Below are positions 26,510 through 34,513 of a stretch of 64,000 bases of DNA, piece by piece. This DNA comes from Rs1 sp038900335. Its GTDB lineage: Bacteria > Pseudomonadota > Gammaproteobacteria > Pseudomonadales > Balneatricaceae. The position numbers and the translations under genes are program-made. Numbering within the stretch: the first letter of the stretch is position 1; the number at the start of each line of letters is the position of its first letter. The stretch is from the NCBI GenBank assembly GCA_038900335.1, contig JBBMRB010000019.1:1-64000 (forward strand). The letters run 5' to 3'. The notes under the pieces are model-generated. The model did not search any database. It worked only from the letters and a program-made list of their open reading frames with translations, and had not been told where the DNA came from.

Positions 26510-27628
26510 CTACTTACGCTGTAAAAAAACACCGACTTCAATATGATCGGTATAGGGAAATTGATCAAAAATGGCAAATCGTTGTATGCTGTGTGTTTTG
26601 CAAATATCCAATAAATTTAATTGTAACGTCGCTGCATTACATGAGATGTAAACAATGTTGTCATATTTAACAATCTGTTTAATGGTTTCATCATCTAAAC
26701 CAGAGCGCGGTGGGTCAACTAAAACAGTACTAAACTTATAGTCACTTAAATTGACATCATTTTGCTTTAAGCGCCTAAACTCACGCTCACCTTGCAGCGC
26801 TTGAGAGAACTCTTCACTTGACATGCGCAATATTTTGACATTGTCAATTTGGTTTACTTTAATATTGTATTGCGCTGATTTTACTGAGGTTTTTGAAATT
26901 TCAGTTGCAATAACATTATCGAAATTTTGTGCTAACGGCAAACTAAAGTTACCATTACCACAATATAACTCTACTAGGTCATCGCCAATATTTTTGGTGA
27001 CATCAATAGCCCAGTGCAACATATCGATACATACTTTCGCATTAGGCTGAGTGAAGCTATTTTCGACCTGCTGATAGTACATTTTTTTATCGTTAATCTG
27101 CATACACTCAACGACATAATCTTCGCCGAGCATAATTTTGGTTTTTCTAGCGCGCCCAATCAGCTCTACTTTTTCATCACTTAAAGACACCTTGCGCAAT
27201 TCAAGTTGCAGGGCTTGTGCCGCACTTTGCCAATCCTCTGCAATAGCCTTGTGATACAACAAACTAATTAACAACTCACCACTTTGAGTACTTAAAAAAT
27301 CAATTTGAAACAATTTTTTACGTAATATTTCAACAGGCCTGATCAAATCCAACAACACAAACATATGTCGCTGTATAATATCACTGACCATTTTGCTCTC
27401 TTTAATTTTGCTATGCTCATAATTACTACCAGGGGCGAACATAACGTAGTCAAGCTCATCCCCATCATGCCAAACTCTGAATTCGACACGCATTCTATAG
27501 CCCGTTTTATCAGAGGGAAAAACCTCTAAATTTGGCGGGTTAAAAGCGGCGAACTGTTCTGTTATCAGCAGCTCTTTTTCTGCTAATAATGAATCGTATC
27601 GACTTGGATCAATAACGGGTAGTGACAT
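26510..27628 (-). CDS. trmA: tRNA (uracil-5-)-methyltransferase
   Basis: Forms 5-methyluridine at position 54 of tRNA with SAM. From ATG 27628 (AGAGG 5 bases upstream) the protein has 372 residues, near E. coli TrmA (366); an in-frame TTG at 27646 would add six. The SAM motif VELYCGNGNFSLPLAQNF, the VDPPRSGLDDET loop, catalytic Cys330 in ISCNAATL and the general-base Glu near the end (TDHIEVGVFLQRK) are all present. The start MSLPVIDPSRYDSLL suits TrmA. Confidence 0.95.
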   Translation of the reverse strand: MSLPVIDPSRYDSLLAEKELLITEQFAAFNPPNLEVFPSDKTGYRMRVEFRVWHDGDELDYVMFAPGSNYEHSKIKESKMVSDIIQRHMFVLLDLIRPVEILRKKLFQIDFLSTQSGELLISLLYHKAIAEDWQSAAQALQLELRKVSLSDEKVELIGRARKTKIMLGEDYVVECMQINDKKMYYQQVENSFTQPNAKVCIDMLHWAIDVTKNIGDDLVELYCGNGNFSLPLAQNFDNVIATEISKTSVKSAQYNIKVNQIDNVKILRMSSEEFSQALQGEREFRRLKQNDVNLSDYKFSTVLVDPPRSGLDDETIKQIVKYDNIVYISCNAATLQLNLLDICKTHSIQRFAIFDQFPYTDHIEVGVFLQRK

Positions 27629-27892
27629 GCAAACCTCTGTTGGCAATTAAATTTACGCTTAATTATTGTATAATAATGTGTTGTCTTAATGGGGTAACAA
27701 TGCAAGAAATTCAATATTAAAGGGTCACTTAATAGTGACAATGTAACGCTTGTTTAGATAAATATTAACGATGCACATTTAAACACTTAGCTATGTGTTA
27801 GTAGCCCAGTGTTTAATCGCGCTTTTATATATTTAAGTCAACAGTTAAAAAGTGGATTATATATTGAAAATCATCATGTTATTGAACTGATA

Positions 27893-28246
27893 TTACTTCA
27901 GTTGTAAGGCTTGACGAGAAAATTTAACGCCATCCCATCCCGATTCAATAAAAGCGCGGATATTCTTATGATCCTTACCTGTTGGGTTATCCAAAACATC
28001 TTGATAAAAACGCCCAAAACAACGCAAGGTTAGCTCTTTATCTAACATATTAATGTAGGCAAAACTAAATAGTTTTAAAGAACCTTCATTTTGTCCAATT
28101 GCATTATCGACTAAATTATCCCCAAGACCATTTCTAAAAGAACATGGAGTAAAATTATAATGCGTACTTATCACAGCCATTGTGTCTTCGAAATTCACCT
28201 TTCCATCCTTTAAGGCAATGATATACTCTGCAACGCTTACTGACAT
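27893..28246 (-). CDS. HopJ-family protein (type III effector HopJ homologue)
   Basis: 117 residues matching the HopJ family: VISTHYNFTPCSFRNGLGDN, NAIGQNEGSLKLFSFAYINM, CFGRFYQDVLDNPTGKDHKN and IRAFIESGWDGVKF. The name comes from a Pseudomonas syringae effector, but the family is widespread in free-living marine bacteria with no type III secretion, so an effector role is not implied here. It lacks a signal peptide. It is divergent from metG, with a short palindrome in the shared upstream region. Confidence 0.85.
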   Translation of the reverse strand: MSVSVAEYIIALKDGKVNFEDTMAVISTHYNFTPCSFRNGLGDNLVDNAIGQNEGSLKLFSFAYINMLDKELTLRCFGRFYQDVLDNPTGKDHKNIRAFIESGWDGVKFSRQALQLK

Positions 28247-28349
28247 TTTTGTTAAATCCTATATTATTCGCCGCCAAACTTACGGTGAAAATGATTTTAC
28301 ACTATTAAAAACTGATAACGATAACTCTTTTCCCGTTTAATTTAAAAAA

Positions 28350-28363
28350 ATGATAACTATCAT
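28350..28363. promoter_or_regulatory. Palindrome in the hopJ-like/metG divergent region
   Basis: ATGATA-AC-TATCAT is a perfect 6-2-6 palindrome 76 bases upstream of metG. It resembles half of a Fur-type array but does not give a convincing full Fur box, and it does not match the MetJ box. Assigned only as a possible operator. Confidence 0.3.
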
Positions 28364-28438
28364 CTAATAATTAGTTCATATAAGTTAGTTTTCACCGTAA
28401 ACTAGCGCTTTTCGGTCATCAACACAGTAGATTCTTTT

Positions 28439-30511
28439 ATGTCATATACCCAGTCAGCTCAGCCTCATCCCAACAGCAACCGTAAAATACTCGTTACTAG
28501 CGCCTTACCCTATGCTAACGGCGCCATTCATTTAGGTCATATGCTGGAGTATATTCAAACTGACATTTGGGTTAGATTTCAAAAGCAACGTGGTAACAAT
28601 TGTATTTATGTTTGCGCTGATGATGCGCATGGCACCCCTATTATGCTTAAAGCTGATAGTTTAGGCATAACGCCACAACAGTTAATCGATGAAACCAGTG
28701 AAGCACACCAAAGAGACTTCCAGTCTTTTATGATTGGTTTTGACAATTTTTACTCAACGCACTCAGAAGAAAACCGTCATTTCTCTTCACAGATCTACAC
28801 AAGCTTGCGTGATGCTGGACACATTTCCCAAAAAACAATCACCCAAGCTTACGATCCAGAAAAGCTAATGTTTCTACCTGATCGTTTTGTCAAAGGCGAC
28901 TGCCCTAAATGCAATGCTAAAGATCAATACGGCGATAACTGTGAAAGCTGTGGTGCAACGTACAGTCCGGTTGAGCTTAAAAATGCTTACTCTGTAGTAT
29001 CTGGCGCGAAACCAATAGAGAAAGAGTCAGAGCATTATTTCTTTAAACTCGGTGATTTTGAAAAATTCTTGCGTGATTGGGTTGAAAATCACGTGCAAGA
29101 GCAAATGAAAAACAAGCTAAACGAATGGTTTGAAGCAGGTTTACAAAACTGGGATATTTCCCGTGACGCGCCTTATTGGGGCTTTGAAATTCCCGATGCA
29201 CCCGGCAAATATTTTTATGTCTGGTTAGATGCACCTATCGGCTACATGGCTAGCTTTAAAAACCTATGTGATAAACAAAACATTGATTTTGATGAGTATT
29301 GGAATAAAGACTCAACGACTGAGCTTTACCATTTTATCGGTAAAGACATCGCTTACTTCCACTCTTTGTTTTGGCCTGCCATGCTCGAAGGTGCCAATTT
29401 ACGCAAACCATCTGGCGTTTTCTGTCATGGTTTTGTGACAGTTGATGGCAAAAAGATGTCTAAATCTCGCGGCACTTTCATCATGGCACAAACTTATTTG
29501 AATCACTTGCAGCCTGAGTATTTACGCTACTATTTTGCAGCAAAGCTTAATTCTGGTATTGATGATATAGACTTAAACCTTGAAGATTTCCGTTTAAAAG
29601 TCAATGCCGACCTCGTCAATAAAGTGGTTAACATAGCCTCACGCTGTGCTGGCTTCATCTACAAGAAATTTGATGGCATGCTAGCTCAAACAATTGTTGA
29701 GCCTCAACTTTATGAACAGGCAATTGCGAAAAGCGAAATCATTGCTCAATATTACGAAACACGTGAATACAATAAAGCTATGCGTGAAATCATGGCTATC
29801 GCCGATATCGCCAATCAATATATTGATGCCGCAGAACCTTGGGTGCTAGCTAAAACAGAAGGCAGCGAACAAGCAGTCCAAGATTGTTGCTCAATGGGTA
29901 TCAATTTATTCCGAGTTATCTGTTCTTATTTAGCGCCTGTACTGCCGCAAGTTGCAGCAGATGCAATGGCGTTCTTAAATACCGATGATTTATCTTGGGA
30001 TGCGATAAAAACGCCATTGACGAGCCATAAAATCAATAAGTTTAAACCACTAATGCAGCGCATTGAAGAATCCAAAGTTAACGCTATTATTGATGAAACA
30101 AAAGAAAACTTAGCAAAAGAAGCGTTACTTGCCAAGCCAGCGCCTGTGAAAGCACAATCTGAGCTTGAAAAAGAACCTATAGCACCGACTATCGAGTTTG
30201 CAGATTTTGCTAAAGTTGATTTGCGTATTGCAAAAATAAGCAATGCTGAGCATGTTAAAGGCGCCAATAAGCTACTACAGCTAACACTTGATTTAGATGG
30301 CGAGACTCGCAATGTTTTTGCCGGTATTAAATCAGCTTACCAACCTGAAGAGCTCATCGGCAAATACACTGTCATGGTTGCAAATTTAGCGACCAGAACC
30401 ATGAAATTTGGCGATAGTGAAGGCATGGTATTAGCAGCAGGACCTGGCGGCGAAGACATCTGGATACTAGAGCCACACCAGGGTGCCCAACCTGGAATGC
30501 GTGTAAAATAA
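28439..30511 (+). CDS. metG: Methionyl-tRNA synthetase (with C-terminal tRNA-binding domain)
   Basis: Class I synthetase charging tRNA-Met. 690 residues. The HIGH-type motif is HLGH (31-34), the KMSKS motif is at 339-343, and the zinc knuckle uses Cys155, 158, 168 and 171 (CPKCNAKDQYGDNCESC). A C-terminal OB-fold of the Trbp111 type begins near residue 588 (FAKVDLRIAKISNAEHVKGA), giving the dimeric E. coli-like form. The leader contains the palindrome at 28350-28363. Confidence 0.98.
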   Translation: MSYTQSAQPHPNSNRKILVTSALPYANGAIHLGHMLEYIQTDIWVRFQKQRGNNCIYVCADDAHGTPIMLKADSLGITPQQLIDETSEAHQRDFQSFMIGFDNFYSTHSEENRHFSSQIYTSLRDAGHISQKTITQAYDPEKLMFLPDRFVKGDCPKCNAKDQYGDNCESCGATYSPVELKNAYSVVSGAKPIEKESEHYFFKLGDFEKFLRDWVENHVQEQMKNKLNEWFEAGLQNWDISRDAPYWGFEIPDAPGKYFYVWLDAPIGYMASFKNLCDKQNIDFDEYWNKDSTTELYHFIGKDIAYFHSLFWPAMLEGANLRKPSGVFCHGFVTVDGKKMSKSRGTFIMAQTYLNHLQPEYLRYYFAAKLNSGIDDIDLNLEDFRLKVNADLVNKVVNIASRCAGFIYKKFDGMLAQTIVEPQLYEQAIAKSEIIAQYYETREYNKAMREIMAIADIANQYIDAAEPWVLAKTEGSEQAVQDCCSMGINLFRVICSYLAPVLPQVAADAMAFLNTDDLSWDAIKTPLTSHKINKFKPLMQRIEESKVNAIIDETKENLAKEALLAKPAPVKAQSELEKEPIAPTIEFADFAKVDLRIAKISNAEHVKGANKLLQLTLDLDGETRNVFAGIKSAYQPEELIGKYTVMVANLATRTMKFGDSEGMVLAAGPGGEDIWILEPHQGAQPGMRVK

Positions 30512-30527
30512 ACGTATTAGCCGCTAA

Positions 30528-30569
30528 GTATAATCTATGGCCTGCCATATAAAGAGCCGTAGATTATAC
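30528..30569 (+). terminator. Hairpin after metG
   Basis: Arms 30528-30541 (GTATAATCTATGGC) and 30556-30569 (GCCGTAGATTATAC) pair over 14 bp with one G-T pair, 14-base loop, starting 17 bases after the metG stop. There is no long U run, so this is a probable rather than certain terminator. Confidence 0.55.
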
Positions 30570-30693
30570 CGACTATTAAACCTGACAATATTAAGTGTCT
30601 ACTGCAATACTTATCATAGACAATTGCGCAAATGATTAGCTTATCTAATATCCCCTTTTATTCGTAAACACCATTGCTTAACAGGACGACATT

Positions 30694-31452
30694 TTGGACT
30701 CTTCAACACTGATTATTTTATTACTTATTATTGGCTTTGGCACCTATGTGCAAACTGTCATAGGCTTTGGTTTAGGCATGATAGTCATGGGCGTCGTCTC
30801 ATTTTTAGCACTATTACCGTTAACAATCACCTCAGTTGTCATCAGCCTGATGGCGTTTTGTAGCGGCTTAATGGCAATTAAAGGAGACTTCAAGGCACTG
30901 GATATTAAAGCGATTATCTTTATTTGCATCGGCTTGATCCCCTCCATTGCTCTGGGCTTGTTTATTTTAGATTTCATGAGTGAGCAAATGGCTTATTTAC
31001 TGCAATTTATTTTAGGCGCCGCTATTATTGTTGGTGCGGGAGCCTCACTGCTTAAACCTGAACCGATTAAAAAAGTATCACACCCTATTGTTTTCTTTAT
31101 TGCAGGCTCTGTCGGTGGCTTATTAGCAGGATTGTTTAGTGTCGCAGGCCCGCCTATTATCTATCAGCTATACCGACAACCTCTGGCGATGAAAACCATT
31201 AGATTAAGCTTATTGTTTGTATTCTTAGTCAGCAGTTTTATTAGAACAGCGATGGTAGGCGCACAGGGCAACCTAGAGATTGATATGTTTTTGTATGCAC
31301 TTTACTGTTTACCTGTCGCTTATTTTGCCACTTGGCTTGGCAAAAACAAACCACCACCATTAAGCGAAAAGACCATGAGAAAGACCGCAATCAGCTTACT
31401 TATTGTAATAGGCTTAAGCTTAATACTTAAATCATATAATCATATTTTTTAA
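30694..31452 (+). CDS. TSUP-family permease (TauE/SafE-type sulfite/anion exporter)
   Basis: 252-residue membrane protein starting at TTG, with AGGA 8 bases upstream. Eight or so hydrophobic segments and two TSUP-type repeats are visible: VQTVIGFGLGMIVMGVVSFL in the first half and GGLLAGLFSVAGPPIIYQLY in the second. Family members export sulfite, sulfoacetate or other organosulfur anions; the substrate cannot be told here. No sulfur-metabolism gene is adjacent. Confidence 0.85.
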   Translation: MDSSTLIILLLIIGFGTYVQTVIGFGLGMIVMGVVSFLALLPLTITSVVISLMAFCSGLMAIKGDFKALDIKAIIFICIGLIPSIALGLFILDFMSEQMAYLLQFILGAAIIVGAGASLLKPEPIKKVSHPIVFFIAGSVGGLLAGLFSVAGPPIIYQLYRQPLAMKTIRLSLLFVFLVSSFIRTAMVGAQGNLEIDMFLYALYCLPVAYFATWLGKNKPPPLSEKTMRKTAISLLIVIGLSLILKSYNHIF

Positions 31453-31845
31453 TACGCAATAAAACCTCCCTATCTTAAAGCATGCTAATGAAATAAAATT
31501 ATTTATGTTTTTTAGGGAGCACATACACCTTTGTTAAACGAGTAAAACCCTAATACCCTGATCTTTTGACAGCGCTATATACTGCTTTAACAGTTTAAAC
31601 AAACAGCCCCTCACTACGTTATTAATGCGAACTAATATCCTCACTTTTTAATACCTAAACTTATTAAGCTTTAAAACGAACTAGCCCAGCTTTACTAGCG
31701 AAAACAGACCTATATTACTGTTAAGCCTGGTTTATATTATTGTTTTATTTGTGTGTTTTTTTAACATTTATAACGTAAGGCCTTGCTGTAAAAATCACTA
31801 ATCTGTAAATTACAGTAAAACTTAGCCAATATAAGATCACTATCT
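31453..31845. other. 393-base gap between the TSUP permease and the membrane-anchored unknown
   Basis: CTCCCTA (31466-31472) and TAGGGAG (31513-31519) could form a weak stem after the permease gene. A perfect palindrome CTGTAA-A-TTACAG lies at 31803-31815, about 30 bases before the next ATG, in the position of an operator or the promoter region. Otherwise AT-rich with no credible gene. Confidence 0.35.
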
Positions 31846-32328
31846 ATGTCAGCAGCAAAAAATCATAAAATCACCAATTTATTTTTAAGCGCTTTACTAT
31901 TAATAATTTTAGCTGGCATTTGGCTATTTACCCAGCCTAAACAAATCAAGACTGACAATACACAGGCCAATTCGACTAACTTTTCAAGTGTTAGCTGTGT
32001 TCTATCAAACAGTAACTGCATTATAAAAACTGATCATCACACAATAACCCTGGCAGTAATAAGCAATGACATCAGCGCATTTGCACCACTAACCTTTGAA
32101 CTCACTATGCAAGGCCTCTTGGCACAACAAGCTCACATAGATTTTGAAGGCATCGAGATGTTTATGGGAGCAAATTCATTAACGTTAACAAAACAACAAG
32201 ACAATAGTTTTACGGGCACAATAAGCTTACCAGGGCACGCAGGCCACGGCATGACATGGCGAGCTGTTACTAAACTAGTAACAGAGCAATCATCGCAGCA
32301 AGTTATATTTGAATTCCCACTGCAATAA
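31846..32328 (+). CDS. Membrane-anchored periplasmic protein of unknown function
   Basis: 160 residues with one membrane segment (about 11-28, LFLSALLLIILAGIWLF) and a periplasmic beta-rich domain. The C-terminal part reads GIEMFMGANSLTL, then GTISLPGHAGHGMTWRAVT, reminiscent of FixH/YtkA-like domains seen beside copper or cytochrome oxidase genes, where Met and His may bind metal. Two Cys (SCVLSNSNC) follow the membrane segment. No oxidase genes are near, so this stays an inference. Confidence 0.55.
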   Translation: MSAAKNHKITNLFLSALLLIILAGIWLFTQPKQIKTDNTQANSTNFSSVSCVLSNSNCIIKTDHHTITLAVISNDISAFAPLTFELTMQGLLAQQAHIDFEGIEMFMGANSLTLTKQQDNSFTGTISLPGHAGHGMTWRAVTKLVTEQSSQQVIFEFPLQ

Positions 32329-32478
32329 TTGCACATTAATGTCTAACTATTGTCGTTTTTAGTTATGTTTAATTTGAATAACGTGCGACTATTATTAATA
32401 TAAAAAAGTGCTATATACGTGACGTTTATATAGAGATATCAGAACAAAAAATACAAAATATAATAATTAGAGGTATAC

Positions 32479-34122
32479 ATGACAGAACGTGAATCAATGG
32501 AATTTGATGTTGTTATCGTCGGGGCAGGCCCCGCTGGGCTATCAACAGCCTGTCGATTAATGCAGCAGGCAAACGAGACGGGCAAAGAGCTTAGTGTCTG
32601 TGTTGTCGAAAAGGGATCTGAAGTTGGTGCCCACATTCTATCGGGTGCTGTCGTAGAACCTAGAGCTTTAAATGAGCTATTCCCGCAGTGGCAAGAACAA
32701 GGTGCTCCGCTTAAAACAGCGGTTACTGAAGATCATATTTTTCTATTAAAAAACCAAAGTAGCGCTCTAAAAATACCTAATTTTTTCGTTCCTAAACCGA
32801 TGCACAACCAAGGTAACTATATAACTAGTGTCGGCAACTTATGCCGCTGGCTAGCAGAACAAGCTGAACAGTTAGGTGTTGAAGTATTCCCAGGCTTCCC
32901 CGCTTCTCATATTATTTACGATGACAATGATGCAGTAGCAGGTATCGGCACAGGTGATATGGGGCTTGACGAATCAGGTGCGCAAAAAGATAGCTATATG
33001 CCAGGAATGGACTTATTAGCCAAGTACACGATATTCAGTGAAGGTTGTCGCGGTCATTTAGGCAAAGAGCTAATAGCTAAATACCAACTAGATAAAGATA
33101 GTGACACACAACATTATGGCATTGGAATCAAAGAGCTTTGGGATATCCCTGCTCAACAACACCAGCCTGGGTTAGTGTTACATGGTACGGGCTGGCCTTT
33201 AGATAACGAAAGTGGCGGCTTCTTCCTTTATCACTTAGAAGATAATCAAGTAGTCGTTGGTTTAATTACCGACCTAAGTTATAAAAACCCTTATTTAAGT
33301 CCATTTGATGAATTTCAAAGAATGAAACATCACCCAACCTTAGCGCAATATTTAAAAGGCGGAAAGCGGGTATCTTACGGCGCTAGAGCAATCACAAAAG
33401 GTGGATTTAATTCGCTACCGAAAATGTCAATGCCAGGTGCTCTTTTATTAGGTTGTGATGCCGGCACTTTAAATTTTTCTAAAATTAAAGGGACTCACAC
33501 CGCAATGAAATCCGGCATGATTGCAGCTGAAACTATTATGCAAGCACTTGCTGGTGATGACAGCGGCGGCCAAGATCTAACGGCATACGCTGAGAACTTT
33601 AAAGCATCTTGGGCTTACGATGAGCTCTATAAAAGCAGAAACTTTGGTCCAGCTTTACACAAATATGGCACTATTTTGGGTGGCGCTTTTAATTTTGTCG
33701 ATCAAAATTTATTTGCTCTGCCTTTAACTTTACATGATACCCAAGCTGATTATGCCCAGTTAGAACTAGCCAGCAATAGCAAAGTTATTGACTACCCTAG
33801 ACCTGATGGTATTTTGAGTTTTGACAAACCTTCATCTGTCTTTTTATCAAATACCAATCATGAAGAGAGCCAGCCGTGTCATTTAAAGCTAACTGATATG
33901 ACTATCCCATTAGGCAGTAATTTAGCTAAATTTGCTGAACCCGCCCAGCGCTATTGCCCTGCTGGCGTCTATGAAATAATAGAAAGTGAGGGCGAAAAAC
34001 AATTCCAAATTAATGCCCAAAACTGCGTACACTGTAAAACATGCGATATTAAAGACCCTGCTCAAAATATTACCTGGGTAGCACCTGAAGGCGGCGGTGG
34101 GCCAAATTATCCTAACATGTAA
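32479..34122 (+). CDS. Electron transfer flavoprotein-ubiquinone oxidoreductase
   Basis: Inner-membrane enzyme that passes electrons from ETF (fatty-acid and branched-chain acyl-CoA dehydrogenases) to ubiquinone. 547 residues, typical of ETF-QO. FAD motif VVIVGAGPAGLSTACRL near residues 10-26; the C-terminal ferredoxin-like part has CPAGVYE and CVHCKTCDIKDPAQNITWV with the four cluster cysteines, then PEGGGGPNYPNM at the very end. The etfAB genes are not here. It links functionally with the bkd operon at 51-55 kb, since branched-chain catabolism feeds ETF. Confidence 0.95.
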   Translation: MTERESMEFDVVIVGAGPAGLSTACRLMQQANETGKELSVCVVEKGSEVGAHILSGAVVEPRALNELFPQWQEQGAPLKTAVTEDHIFLLKNQSSALKIPNFFVPKPMHNQGNYITSVGNLCRWLAEQAEQLGVEVFPGFPASHIIYDDNDAVAGIGTGDMGLDESGAQKDSYMPGMDLLAKYTIFSEGCRGHLGKELIAKYQLDKDSDTQHYGIGIKELWDIPAQQHQPGLVLHGTGWPLDNESGGFFLYHLEDNQVVVGLITDLSYKNPYLSPFDEFQRMKHHPTLAQYLKGGKRVSYGARAITKGGFNSLPKMSMPGALLLGCDAGTLNFSKIKGTHTAMKSGMIAAETIMQALAGDDSGGQDLTAYAENFKASWAYDELYKSRNFGPALHKYGTILGGAFNFVDQNLFALPLTLHDTQADYAQLELASNSKVIDYPRPDGILSFDKPSSVFLSNTNHEESQPCHLKLTDMTIPLGSNLAKFAEPAQRYCPAGVYEIIESEGEKQFQINAQNCVHCKTCDIKDPAQNITWVAPEGGGGPNYPNM

Positions 34123-34513
34123 CATCTACTGACATGCAAAGGTCTCATTACATTTAGACCTTTGCTTTATTAACTTCATGACCAATAGCACATATCATAA
34201 GTACCACTCACCTTTTTAAGACTTCAAAAATAGCGCTCGCTAAGAAACACGCCATACTTAATATTGTAATAAAAAGTTAAATATTTACTTCGCTCTATTA
34301 CAAATCAAAACATGCATTTAGCATTTTTATTCATCATTAACTCTAAAAATAAAAATTTTAAATACTTAGTATTTATCAATAATAGTACTACAATTACTAA
34401 AGTCGACAGGTTTAATGATTGATTATTTGTTAGCAAATAGAGTTGATTTTTAGAGCAATAGTAGAATTTTTTATCATTTATATTTAACAATAGTAGTAAT
34501 GGGCACTTAAGCA
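34123..34513. other. 391-base gap with ETF-QO terminator
   Basis: A terminator lies at 34136-34165: GCAAAGGTCT pairs exactly with AGACCTTTGC across a 10-base loop and is followed by TTTATT. The remaining 350 bases are very AT-rich; the only open frame in it (minus strand, Leu/Asn/Lys rich) looks spurious. It must hold the promoter of the EAL gene, which I could not single out. Confidence 0.55.

Noticed and set aside
26974..27159. Second minus-strand frame in trmA
   Set aside because: Out-of-frame shadow with no motif; trmA itself is intact with its SAM and catalytic motifs.
28350..28363. Fur box or MetJ box before metG
   Set aside because: The 14-bp palindrome fits only part of a Fur 7-1-7 array and differs from the AGACGTCT MetJ repeat.
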